Positions 18,913-28,319 of a stretch of 48,786 nt of DNA are shown piece by piece. Location: contig JAHFMZ010000003.1 of NCBI GenBank assembly GCA_023267555.1, forward strand, positions 1 to 48,786, in the 5' to 3' direction. Position numbers and translations under genes: made by a program. Position 1 is the first letter of the stretch, and each line of letters starts with the position of its first letter. Under the pieces are notes generated by a model, which saw nothing but the letters and a program-made list of their open reading frames with translations, was not told the DNA's origin and searched no databases. Source of the stretch: a bacterium (lineage in GTDB: Bacteria > Patescibacteriota > Minisyncoccia > Phycocordibacterales > UBA5272).

Positions 18913-20343
18913 ATGGCGAAAAAAGTTACTTCACAAAAAAAGAGTGTACAGAAAAAAACTACGACAAAAACCGTAGGAAAACACGCGAAAGCTAAAAAGG
19001 TTGTTTCAAAGAAAAAGGCACCTAGTACCAAAAAGTCTATTGCAAAGACATCAAAGAAGAAAGTAAAGAAAGTCATATCTAAATCTCGAAATGTAAAAAC
19101 ATCACGAGGAACAAAGAAATCGGTAAAAAAGATTTCGAAATCAATATCAAAAAAGTCATCTACTAAAAAATCAATATCAAAAAATAAAAATACTAAAGTA
19201 GAGACAAAGCCGAAATATAAACCAAAGGCTTTTACTATAAAAACTGGCCCATCAAAGCCGAAAGCTGCTGAAAAACCAAAGAAAATAATTACCCGTGAAG
19301 GTAATGAATTAGAACTTCTGACTAAAGGTAAGGAGCGTGGTTTTATCACATATGACGAAATCATCAGATATTTCCCAACAATAGAATTGGATATTTTATA
19401 TTTGGAAGAATTATATGAGAAAATGGCTGCCGCCGGGATTGACGTACTTGAAGGTGGAAATCTTCTTGATATGGATGATGATTTGGCAAAATTCGAAGGG
19501 AGAGACAGTACTCACGATAGTATTCAAATGTATTTGCGAGAAATTGGTCAGTACCCACTTATTTCTGGTGATGAAGAAAGAACTCTCGCACAACGCATAG
19601 AAAAAGGTGATATGGAGGCAGGAGGATTATTGGCAAAAGCCAATCTTCGTCTTGTGGTTTCTATTGCCAAAAAATATGTTGGTCGTTCGTCTGATTTGAC
19701 TCTTCTTGATTTGATACAAGAAGGAAATATTGGACTTTTTAAAGCTGTTGAAAAATTTGATTGGAATAAAGGTTATAAATTTTCTACTTATGCTACGTGG
19801 TGGATTCGCCAAGCCATAACTCGCGCGCTAGCCGATCAGTCTCGCACAATTCGTATACCAGTGCATATGGTAGAAACAATTGCCAAGTATAAACAAGTTG
19901 TGCGTCGATTATCGCAAGATCTAGGGCGTGATCCACTTGCTGAAGAAATTGCTATGGAAATGGGAGTTGATGTTAGTAAAATTCACATCATTGAAAATAT
20001 AAACCAAGATACTGTTTCACTTGAAAAACCAATAGGAGACGATGACGACAAATCCACACTCGGTGAATTTATTGCTGATGATAAAATACTTTCTCCAGAT
20101 GCAGAAGCGTCACACAGAATTCTTGCGGATCAAATTAATGAAATTTTGGACGATCTTTCACCAAAGGAAAGAAAGATTGTTGAAATGAGAAATGGTCTCG
20201 GTGAATATGATGGTGTGATGCATACATTGGAAGAAGTGGGAGCAGAGTTTGGTGTGACCCGTGAACGTATTCGTCAAATCGAAGCGAAAGTACACGAGAA
20301 GATACGTTCTCACGATAAATCAGAACGTCTTCGCAACTATTAA
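18913..20343 (+). CDS. rpoD: RNA polymerase primary sigma factor with Lys-rich N-terminal extension
   Basis: [52 protein letters not shown] and [11 protein letters not shown]; about 120-aa Lys/Ser/Thr-rich N-terminal region. Confidence 0.95.
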   Translation: MAKKVTSQKKSVQKKTTTKTVGKHAKAKKVVSKKKAPSTKKSIAKTSKKKVKKVISKSRNVKTSRGTKKSVKKISKSISKKSSTKKSISKNKNTKVETKPKYKPKAFTIKTGPSKPKAAEKPKKIITREGNELELLTKGKERGFITYDEIIRYFPTIELDILYLEELYEKMAAAGIDVLEGGNLLDMDDDLAKFEGRDSTHDSIQMYLREIGQYPLISGDEERTLAQRIEKGDMEAGGLLAKANLRLVVSIAKKYVGRSSDLTLLDLIQEGNIGLFKAVEKFDWNKGYKFSTYATWWIRQAITRALADQSRTIRIPVHMVETIAKYKQVVRRLSQDLGRDPLAEEIAMEMGVDVSKIHIIENINQDTVSLEKPIGDDDDKSTLGEFIADDKILSPDAEASHRILADQINEILDDLSPKERKIVEMRNGLGEYDGVMHTLEEVGAEFGVTRERIRQIEAKVHEKIRSHDKSERLRNY

Positions 20344-20346
20344 TGA

Positions 20347-20387
20347 TTAGATAAAAGAGCGACCCGAAGGGTCGCTCTTTTATCTAA
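20347..20387. terminator. intrinsic terminator (GCGACCC type), bidirectional
   Basis: ttagataaaagagcgacccgaagggtcgctcttttatctaa. Confidence 0.85.
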
Positions 20388-20890
20388 TACCCATAGTAAT
20401 AATTTGTAGGAGTATACATCGGAGTGTAATTCATCATATTATTATAATTCATATATGGATAATATGAGTTATAGTTATACGAACCACACATATAGTCTCC
20501 ATCCATATCATAGTAATAATAAGCGCAGGTATTATTGTATGAAGGATAGTAATTATTTTGATAACCGCTATTTGAATAGTTTGAATAATAGTTTGAATTA
20601 CAATTATTGTTCATATATGGATAAGTTTGTATTTGTACGCAAGGGGATGAATAATAATTAGAATAATTATAGTTGTTACAAGTATTTATAGTTTCTATTA
20701 TTTGCCCATAGTAATTATATTTGTAAGATAAACAAGGAGAAATTTGTCTTATTGTATATGATGTGTTTTGGTTATATGTGTATGGATAATAATATTGACT
20801 ATTATTAGAATAATACTGTGCAGAGGCCGTTCCTATTAGGCCTGTCGCCATAACTAGTCCAACGATACCTGATAGTAGTATTTTTTTCAT
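20384..20890 (-). CDS. secreted Tyr/Asn-rich low-complexity protein
   Basis: Signal peptide MKKILLSGIVGLVMATGLIGTASA followed by YYSNNSQYYYPYTYNQN-type sequence. Confidence 0.8.
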   Translation of the reverse strand: MKKILLSGIVGLVMATGLIGTASAQYYSNNSQYYYPYTYNQNTSYTIRQISPCLSYKYNYYGQIIETINTCNNYNYSNYYSSPCVQIQTYPYMNNNCNSNYYSNYSNSGYQNNYYPSYNNTCAYYYYDMDGDYMCGSYNYNSYYPYMNYNNMMNYTPMYTPTNYYYGY

Positions 20891-20974
20891 ATTAGACGTC
20901 TGTTCCTGTTTAATTAATATTTTAGGAATAGGCTTATCTTCGTTATATTCCTTTTGCATTCTTTCGTCAATACC

Positions 20975-21003
20975 TTGAAAAATAAAGGAAAATGTGTTAT
21001 TAT
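20975..21003 (+). promoter_or_regulatory. promoter of obg (apparently leaderless)
   Basis: TTGAAA (20975-20980), 17-nt spacer, TATTAT (20998-21003), ATG 21010. Confidence 0.7.
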
Positions 21004-21009
21004 ACAAAA

Positions 21010-21981
21010 ATGTTAATCGATCACGTAACGTTACAAATAGAAGCTGGAAAGGGTGGTGATGGTGTAGTTCGTTGGCGCCGTGAAAAAGGAATTCCTTATG
21101 GAGGCCCAGCTGGTGGTGATGGAGGAAAAGGTGGAGATGTTTATTTCCGCGTTATTCGTGATATTCAAGCTTTGTCTATTTATAAACATAAAAAAGAATG
21201 GGCAGCGAATGCTGGTGAAGCAGGACAAAAGCGTAGTATGCACGGAAGTAGTGCAGAAGATTTATATCTTCAAGTGCCATTAGGTTCTGTAATACACAAT
21301 CGTGAATATGACAAGACTTATGAATTTATGGAAGAAGGAGATTTTATTGTCCTTCGTGGAGGAAAAGGTGGACTTGGAAATGAACAATTTAAATCAGCGA
21401 CAAATCGTACTCCAGAAGAATTTACAAAAGGTGAACGCGGGGAATTTGCTACTTTTGATATTGAACTTAAATTAATTGCTGATGTTGGTTTTGTTGGTTT
21501 ACCAAATGCTGGCAAGTCATCACTCTTGAATGCTCTTACACGTGCTGGAGCAAAAATTGGTGACTATCCATTTACTACTCTTGAACCAAACTTGGGTGCA
21601 TATTTCGGCTATGTGCTTGCAGATATTCCAGGATTAATTGAAGGAGCTAGTGAAGGAAAAGGTTTGGGACACAAATTTTTAAGACATATAACTCGCACAC
21701 GTGTGTTGGTGCATTTGGTATCTGCTGAAAACGAAAATGTAGGAGAAGTATATAAAACGATTAGAAATGAACTTGCTAAATATGATGAAAGTCTTTTGAA
21801 AAAAGATGAAATAATTGTTTTATCGAAGTCTGATACAGTAGATGAACAAGCTATAAAAGATAAAATAAAAGAACTTGAAAAAGTAAGTAAAAGAGAAGTA
21901 ATTGTTATTTCTTTGTATGAAAATGATTCTGTAAAGAAATTTGGTGATTATTTGATTAATAAATTAAAAGAAAATAAATAG
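21010..21981 (+). CDS. obg: GTPase Obg/CgtA
   Basis: MLIDHVTLQIEAGKGGDGVVRWRREKGIPYGGPAGGDGGKGG and GLPNAGKSSLLNALTRA. Confidence 0.96.
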   Translation: MLIDHVTLQIEAGKGGDGVVRWRREKGIPYGGPAGGDGGKGGDVYFRVIRDIQALSIYKHKKEWAANAGEAGQKRSMHGSSAEDLYLQVPLGSVIHNREYDKTYEFMEEGDFIVLRGGKGGLGNEQFKSATNRTPEEFTKGERGEFATFDIELKLIADVGFVGLPNAGKSSLLNALTRAGAKIGDYPFTTLEPNLGAYFGYVLADIPGLIEGASEGKGLGHKFLRHITRTRVLVHLVSAENENVGEVYKTIRNELAKYDESLLKKDEIIVLSKSDTVDEQAIKDKIKELEKVSKREVIVISLYENDSVKKFGDYLINKLKENK

Positions 21982-21982
21982 T

Positions 21983-22564
21983 TTATTTAGCTAGTAAATT
22001 TATTCCTTCTCCTGGTGTAAAAAGTCCTATGTGTTTTGCATTCGTCCCCATACAAATAGCCAAAGTATAAGCCACAGAGTTTGAGTTTTCCGAATCACCG
22101 TGTAAATTCAAACCAAAAGGAGGGTATGGAAGACGTTTTTCATTAATTGGTTTTTTGCAAGCGGTGGCTTTGTTCCATTTTGAAATAATATCATCATATT
22201 TCCCTTCACTTAAAATAATTCCTGGGTATGACTTTTCTGCCAAGTATGACCGTGGACCATTAAATTCCCATACTTGAAGAATGTCAGAAGAATCATTCCC
22301 GATATATTTCCACGCACCGGTTATAGTGTTTGTCGCTAGACCGTGTAATTCGCTGACTATTTCACTATCTGGGTCACGAAGAATAATATAATTATGTCCC
22401 GTAATTCCAAAAATAAGAGGATGCTGCATAATCTGTATGCTCCAATTTCCTGGCAGAGGTTGTGGCATAGGACGAATAATATGATTGTGAGTTAGACCAT
22501 ACCAAGAGGCAATAAAGATGAGACTCCAAAATAAATCTTTGATAAATTGCTGAGTGAAAAACAT
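21983..22564 (-). CDS. hypothetical protein (N-terminal TM)
   Basis: Intact ORF convergent with obg. Confidence 0.65.
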   Translation of the reverse strand: MFFTQQFIKDLFWSLIFIASWYGLTHNHIIRPMPQPLPGNWSIQIMQHPLIFGITGHNYIILRDPDSEIVSELHGLATNTITGAWKYIGNDSSDILQVWEFNGPRSYLAEKSYPGIILSEGKYDDIISKWNKATACKKPINEKRLPYPPFGLNLHGDSENSNSVAYTLAICMGTNAKHIGLFTPGEGINLLAK

Positions 22565-22701
22565 TTGTTAAGTATAACAAGAAATAATTATTAAAAGCTA
22601 GATGTTGTAAGTGTTTTTGATTTTTTAAAATACTTATGTTAGTGTACGACTTGAGATATGCATAGTTTGTGCATATATTAAGAAAAAAGGAGAAGACAAA
22701 T

Positions 22702-23025
22702 ATGTGGTCAGGCTCGATTTCATTTAGAGATTTAGCTAGCCTTATTCAGAAAAGTTTTGAGGATGGGACAGTTCCTATCCCAAAAGAGTTTTTGAATGAA
22801 GGCCAAACCATTCGCGCTAGTTGCCGGGAAGAAAACATTTTTATTTCCAAATTCTCCGGTATCACAGCCAAAGTATTTTTCTACGAAGGGGAAGAAGTAA
22901 AAGGGACTTCGGATTTCCGACTTGCTCTTGTTCCAATGGGAAGTGGTCGGATGTATCCCGATTTTCATATGGGGTATACCGCAGCTGTTCCTCAAACAGA
23001 AAAAAATATAGAAGAAGTATATTGA
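22702..23025 (+). CDS. hypothetical protein
   Basis: SD aaaggagaagacaaat before ATG 22702; terminator cggtcgcccttgggcgaccgttttttt after. Confidence 0.7.
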   Translation: MWSGSISFRDLASLIQKSFEDGTVPIPKEFLNEGQTIRASCREENIFISKFSGITAKVFFYEGEEVKGTSDFRLALVPMGSGRMYPDFHMGYTAAVPQTEKNIEEVY

Positions 23026-23069
23026 TTCAAAGAAGAATACGAAACGGTCGCCCTTGGGCGACCGTTTTT

Positions 23070-24491
23070 TTATTTTTTCAATTCTTCTTTTAATAATTCC
23101 TGAAAGAGTTGCGGGTTACCACTTCCTTTACTTTTTTTCATACAAGCACCGACGAAAAACATTAACATAGCTTCTTTGCCCGATTTATAATCAGCAACTT
23201 GGGCAGGATTTTCTGTTAATACTTCGTCAATAATTTTCTTCAATGCTTTAACGTCATTTTTTTGTATGTAGCCTTTTTCTTCAGCAAATTTTATGACATC
23301 TATATTTTTATTACTTAACATTTCTGGTAATATATCTTTTGCTCCACGAGAAGAAAGCTCATTTGCTTGTATCATTTCAATCAAAGTACGGAATGAGGAA
23401 GATTTTGGAAGGGTCTTTTCTTCAATTTCTTTTCCGTCTTTTTTGAGTAAACCAATAATATCCGAAGCAAGATAATTTGCAGATAATTGTATGAAGGTGG
23501 CCTCTTTTTCTGAAATAACAGAGTCAAAATAATTAGCTAGATTTGGATTATCTATAAGAATTTCTATTATTTCATTTTTGATTCCTATTTTGGATAAACG
23601 TTCACGCTTTTCTTTTGGTAATTCTGGAAGTGACTTTTTGATTTCATTAACATCAAAAAGTTCATTCAAATATAATTTTGGTAAATCAGGATCTGGGAAA
23701 TAACGATAATCGTGAGCATTTTCTTTTTTGCGTTGACTAAAAGTGATTTGTTTATTTTCATCCCAACCACGAGTTTCTTGTATTACAGATTCTCCTTTTT
23801 CTAATAATTCTATATGTCTTTTTATTTCAAAATCTATGGCTTCCAAAACAGAACGGAATGAATTAAGATTTTTTACTTCTACTTTTGTTCCGAATTTATT
23901 TTTATCTTTTGAAACAGAGATATTTGCTTCCACACGCATTTGTCCCATTTCCATATTAGCTTCGGATGCCCCGACATAACGAAGTATGCGTTGCAGTTCG
24001 CGCGCAAAATCTACCGCTTGTTCTGCCGAATGAATCACTGGTTCAGTGACGAGCTCCATCAAAGGTACACCAGCACGATTGTAATCAACCAAAGTGTAAC
24101 CTTCATTATCGTGTGATGATTTCGCAGTATCTTCTTCGAGATGTATACGAGTGAGCTCTACATCATTAATTGAACCACCAGACACAATAGGAAATTTGTA
24201 TTGAGTAATTTGATAACCTTTTGGAATATCAGGATAAAAATAATTCTTGCGATCAAATTCGGTAAAGTCGGCAATTTTACTATTTGTAGCACAACCAACA
24301 GTGATTACTTTTTTTATCGCTTCTTTATTTGGAACAGGGAGAGTACCGGGGTGGGCCATACAAATTTCGCAGACGTTTTGATTCGGTCTTTTTTCGTAGG
24401 GGTCATTTTTACAACCACACCACATTTTTGAGTTGGTATGTAATTCGGCGTGAACTTCAAGACCGATAGTTGTGAGATATTCATTAGACAT
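23070..24491 (-). CDS. gatB: Asp-tRNA(Asn)/Glu-tRNA(Gln) amidotransferase subunit B
   Basis: TTIGLEVHAELHTNSKMWCGC, NRAGVPLMELVTEPVI, RYVGASEANMEMGQMRVEANIS. Confidence 0.96.
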   Translation of the reverse strand: MSNEYLTTIGLEVHAELHTNSKMWCGCKNDPYEKRPNQNVCEICMAHPGTLPVPNKEAIKKVITVGCATNSKIADFTEFDRKNYFYPDIPKGYQITQYKFPIVSGGSINDVELTRIHLEEDTAKSSHDNEGYTLVDYNRAGVPLMELVTEPVIHSAEQAVDFARELQRILRYVGASEANMEMGQMRVEANISVSKDKNKFGTKVEVKNLNSFRSVLEAIDFEIKRHIELLEKGESVIQETRGWDENKQITFSQRKKENAHDYRYFPDPDLPKLYLNELFDVNEIKKSLPELPKEKRERLSKIGIKNEIIEILIDNPNLANYFDSVISEKEATFIQLSANYLASDIIGLLKKDGKEIEEKTLPKSSSFRTLIEMIQANELSSRGAKDILPEMLSNKNIDVIKFAEEKGYIQKNDVKALKKIIDEVLTENPAQVADYKSGKEAMLMFFVGACMKKSKGSGNPQLFQELLKEELKK

Positions 24492-24648
24492 TTGTAAATT
24501 ATAGCAAAAAAGTTGTTGATATTAAAGGAAGAAATAAAAATTAACAACGTTGACTTTTTGGTCAAAATGTGCTATAATTTGTTTAAGTTTTTGTTGGAAT
24601 TTTATTCCACAAAAAATTGAACATTCAATCAACTTGGTAGGAGGGAAT

Positions 24649-25347
24649 ATGGAATCCAAAAAAGGAAATTATGCGGAGCAAGACGAAATCAGCAAAAAGA
24701 TCTGGAACGCGGAGCATTTTGGAAGAGCGGGAACCATCGCGCTTGCGTTTCGAAACTACGAGCTGTCTCTCAAGAAAAGCGAACTTGAGAGAAGCTTGGC
24801 AACTCTCGAATATGCCTGTGCGCTTTATAGCGCTATCGGGAATTGTTTCGCGCAACTGAAAAAGTTTCATCTGGTGTATTTTTTTATTGGAATTTATTAC
24901 TTGCTTGAGCTGGATACCGTCGTATTTGAAATCATCGACGACAAGATGCATAAGAATTTTAATGCATCTCAAAAAGAAGCGTTGATGGCATATATGTTAA
25001 TGTGCCGTTTTACATCTCCTTTTTCTGGCTATCGCAAGATGGTGATAAAATTGGGAAAGGAAATCATTTCCTCTTTTAATCCAACAGGGTTGCTGTCTGA
25101 GCTAAATGAAATAATTGATCCCACTTTTTACCTTGTTTGTGGCAGGCTTTCGAGATTGTGTAGTCACCCAGCTTCTGCACTTTATGAATCTTTGGTTAGT
25201 CGTGCCATTCATTACGAAGAAATAAGAAAATATTTGGATTGGCGTACAGTCAATCGTCTCGCCCGCCTGATAGGTGACAAGAAAATGGTTCAAAAATCGG
25301 CATTGCTTGCGGATTCGCAGGATGTGCTTATCAAGTCGGGAATGTGA
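24649..25347 (+). CDS. hypothetical protein
   Basis: SD ggtaggagggaat before ATG 24649; terminator aagacggacaagcgagagctagtccgtctttttt after. Confidence 0.7.
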   Translation: MESKKGNYAEQDEISKKIWNAEHFGRAGTIALAFRNYELSLKKSELERSLATLEYACALYSAIGNCFAQLKKFHLVYFFIGIYYLLELDTVVFEIIDDKMHKNFNASQKEALMAYMLMCRFTSPFSGYRKMVIKLGKEIISSFNPTGLLSELNEIIDPTFYLVCGRLSRLCSHPASALYESLVSRAIHYEEIRKYLDWRTVNRLARLIGDKKMVQKSALLADSQDVLIKSGM

Positions 25348-25396
25348 TATGAAGAAGGTTAAGACGGACAAGCGAGAGCTAGTCCGTCTTTTTTAT

Positions 25397-26245
25397 TTAT
25401 ATAACTTCTACAATTGGAATATATTTTTTATTCCAAGTTTGTTGACGTTTTGCATATTGCATACTTTTGGTAATTATTTCTTCCATCATTTCTGCAATAT
25501 TAATCTTATTTTTTAAATATTTATTCATTGAAATATATTCAATACCAAGTTTTTTTATTTGTATATCAGAAAAATTCATAGCAGATATTTTTTCGCCTTC
25601 TTCTAACATTCCGAGTTCTAATCTTTTTATCAATCTTTTTTGTATTCTCTCCCGTAATATTTCTCGAGATGGATTTAGTAAAAATATTTTTGTATCAAAT
25701 CGTAATTTTGATTTTTTAATTGTGGGGACTTTTCCAAGTGAAGCAATTATCTCAAGTGCACGAATTAATCGTACACGATTATGTTTATCAATAGTCTTTG
25801 CGCGACGAGAATCTTTTTTTAATAACTCTTTATATAACTCTGCTGTAGTTTTTTTATCTAATTCATTACGAAGTTTCATATTTGGTTCAACACGTGGAAT
25901 TTCTTGGTTAAAAATAAGCGCATCAATATATTGTCCTGTACCACCACAAATTATGGGAGTCTTGCCACGGGCAAGAATATCTTCAAGTATTGGCATAGCT
26001 AAACTTTTATATTCAGCAACAGAGAAATTGTTGCCAATATCGCAAACATCAAGCATATAATGAGGCACACCCTGTTCTTCTTCTTTTGTAATTTTCCCAG
26101 TACCCAAATTAAGATTTTTGAATATTTGTCGGCTATCTGCACTTATTATTTCGCCATTATTTTTCAAAGCAAAATCAACCGCGAAATCTGATTTTCCGCT
26201 GGCGGTGGGGCCGACAATAACTATAACTTTGGGTTTTTCTTTCAT
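25397..26245 (-). CDS. miaA: tRNA dimethylallyltransferase
   Basis: VIVGPTASGKSDFAVDFA, ISADSRQIFKNLNLGTGKI, GGTGQYIDAL, NRVRLIRALEI. Confidence 0.95.
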   Translation of the reverse strand: MKEKPKVIVIVGPTASGKSDFAVDFALKNNGEIISADSRQIFKNLNLGTGKITKEEEQGVPHYMLDVCDIGNNFSVAEYKSLAMPILEDILARGKTPIICGGTGQYIDALIFNQEIPRVEPNMKLRNELDKKTTAELYKELLKKDSRRAKTIDKHNRVRLIRALEIIASLGKVPTIKKSKLRFDTKIFLLNPSREILRERIQKRLIKRLELGMLEEGEKISAMNFSDIQIKKLGIEYISMNKYLKNKINIAEMMEEIITKSMQYAKRQQTWNKKYIPIVEVI

Positions 26246-26291
26246 TGTTTGTGCCTTTACTATAAACTAGTAACAACTAACTATCAACTAT

Positions 26292-26528
26292 ATGTTAATT
26301 TTGTATACAAGTAATAATTGTCCATTTTGTGAAAAAGTTAAGGATTCTTTTTTAGGAAAAATGTCTAGTTATGAAGAAAGAAATATTTCAGAAAGTGAGG
26401 AATATAAAAAAGAATTGATAAAAAAGGGAGGTAAACAACAGGTTCCATTTTTGATAGATACATCTGCAAATGTAATGATGTATGAGTCAGATGATATTCT
26501 TGATTATTTAAACGAGGGAGTATTTTAG
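26292..26528 (+). CDS. glutaredoxin-like protein
   Basis: LILYTSNNCPFCEKVKD (CxxC) and QQVPFLID. Confidence 0.8.
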   Translation: MLILYTSNNCPFCEKVKDSFLGKMSSYEERNISESEEYKKELIKKGGKQQVPFLIDTSANVMMYESDDILDYLNEGVF

Positions 26529-26587
26529 AAATTAAAAAGGACGACTATGGTCGTCCTTTTTCGTTTCGGTTTTTTTGAGAGAAACTT

Positions 26588-26833
26588 TTAGAGTTGTTGT
26601 GGGGTGTGTTCGAAAAATTTGGCGTGTATTACCGGCTTTCTCTTGATATCTGGGTGCTTGATTAGAAGTTGCCCGTCGTCGCAAACTCTGACAACGGTTA
26701 TTCTGCCACTGATCAGCAGGTGCTCGGGGAATTGCGTCCGGCCGACTATTTGTCTCCGATGTTCAGCCGAATCAAAAATTTCTGGCTTCACACGGATGGT
26801 GTCTTCGGGTTTGAACTCGGATTTTTTGGACAC
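26588..26833 (-). CDS. hypothetical protein
   Basis: GTG start with upstream GGGAG; own terminator (aaaaggacgaccatagtcgtccttttt). Confidence 0.6.
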   Translation of the reverse strand: MSKKSEFKPEDTIRVKPEIFDSAEHRRQIVGRTQFPEHLLISGRITVVRVCDDGQLLIKHPDIKRKPVIHAKFFEHTPQQL

Positions 26834-26942
26834 TTGTTGACTCCCATAGTAACAACGTTAACAAAAGAACAAACTGAAACTTCATACTAGCATATATTTT
26901 TAAAATGTAAACTTATGGTATAATCATATAGTTCAACTCTAA

Positions 26943-27023
26943 GCCGGAGTGGCGGAATGGTAGACGCGCACGACTCAAAATCGTGTATCGCAAGGTGTGT
27001 GGGTTCAACTCCCACCTCCGGCA
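26943..27023 (+). tRNA. tRNA-Leu(CAA)
   Basis: Class II tRNA GCCGGAG...CTCCGGC+A, anticodon loop CTCAAAA, long variable arm. Confidence 0.95.
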
Positions 27024-27142
27024 CATATAGAAAAAATACCAACTGCTTGGCTTACGGGGAGTTGAATAGGGGTCGCGAAACTAATTATGACGAACGCAGT
27101 GAGGAATTAGTTTTGTGACCGAGTCTCTCTTACTTCGTATCT
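27024..27142 (+). repeat. 3'-type D-I-D unit downstream of tRNA-Leu(CAA)
   Basis: H2 CCAA-CTGC-TTGG (27039-27050), inverted T-arm GGGAGTTGAA (27057-27066), H3 GGTCGCGAAACTAATT/AATTAGTTTTGTGACC (27071-27120), degraded direct copy GAGTCTCTC. Confidence 0.75.
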
Positions 27143-27202
27143 TACTTTATTATCTACACCCAGTATTTCTCTCGTGATATACTTACCCCATAAACATACT
27201 TT

Positions 27203-28282
27203 ATGGGACAAACAGAGAATTCAATTTTTTGGATAGAATTAGAGAAAATCGTACCAAACCCATTTCAACCGAGACGGGAATTTGATCAGGATAGATTGAA
27301 AGAACTTTCAGATAGTATCCGTCAATACGGTGTGCTTCAGCCACTTGTGGTATCTCGCCAAGAAACTGTATTGGAAGATGGTGGTGTAAAAGTGGAATAT
27401 GAACTTATCGCTGGTGAGCGTCGTTTACGTGCTTCTAAGCTCGCAGGATTGATTCAGGTGCCTGTTGTTGTGCGTACAGGTGATGATAGTCGTGCCAAGC
27501 TAGAACTTGCTATTATAGAGAATTTACAACGTGAAGATTTGAATTCTGTCGAACGCGCTCAATCTTTCCAGAGACTTGCTGAAGAGTTTAAACTTTCTTG
27601 GGCAGAAGTTGGGCGTAAAATGGGGAAAAGTCGTGAATATGTTTCAAATACTGTGCGTATTTTGATGCTTCCACAAGATATACTTGATGCTATTTCAAAA
27701 AGGCAAATTACTGAAGGTCATACTCGTCCACTTTTAATGTTAATAGATAGACCAGCAGAGCAAATGACTCTTTTTAAGGAAATGATGGTACGCAAAATGA
27801 CTGTGCGTGAAGCTGAACAAATCGCTCGTCGTATCGCTTTTGAAAAAGTTCGCAAGAAGGATTTGTTTATGACACCAGAAGTTGTAGATATGGAAGAAAA
27901 GCTCGCCGAGACCCTCGGGACTAGAGTGCAAATAGAACCACGTGAACGTGGAGGTCGTATTTGGATTGATTATTTTTCACACGAAGAATTACTTGCACTT
28001 TCTGTTGCTATTCGTAAAGCAGGGGAAGAAAAAACACATAAAGGAATGTTTGATACTCTCAAAGAAGAAGATATGGAGACGCTACAAGCAGTACCAGATA
28101 CCGAGAGATATATAAAGCCAGTTACAGAATTTACTCATCTAGGACAAGAGGAAACGTCACCAGAAGAAAAGTTGGAAATTTATGAACCTACAGATGTTGC
28201 GGTTGATGATCGTTCAATAGAAGAAGTAAAAGCGGAAGAGCAAAGTGAAGACTTATATAACGTAAAAAATTTTAGTATTTAG
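27203..28282 (+). CDS. parB: ParB/Spo0J family chromosome partitioning protein
   Basis: KIVPNPFQPRREFDQDRLKELSDSIRQYGVLQPLVV; AGERRLRASKLAGL; ENLQREDLNSVERAQ. Confidence 0.93.
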   Translation: MGQTENSIFWIELEKIVPNPFQPRREFDQDRLKELSDSIRQYGVLQPLVVSRQETVLEDGGVKVEYELIAGERRLRASKLAGLIQVPVVVRTGDDSRAKLELAIIENLQREDLNSVERAQSFQRLAEEFKLSWAEVGRKMGKSREYVSNTVRILMLPQDILDAISKRQITEGHTRPLLMLIDRPAEQMTLFKEMMVRKMTVREAEQIARRIAFEKVRKKDLFMTPEVVDMEEKLAETLGTRVQIEPRERGGRIWIDYFSHEELLALSVAIRKAGEEKTHKGMFDTLKEEDMETLQAVPDTERYIKPVTEFTHLGQEETSPEEKLEIYEPTDVAVDDRSIEEVKAEEQSEDLYNVKNFSI

Positions 28283-28319
28283 TTTTTTTAAATTTTTAAA
28301 CTAAATGATGAGAATATAA

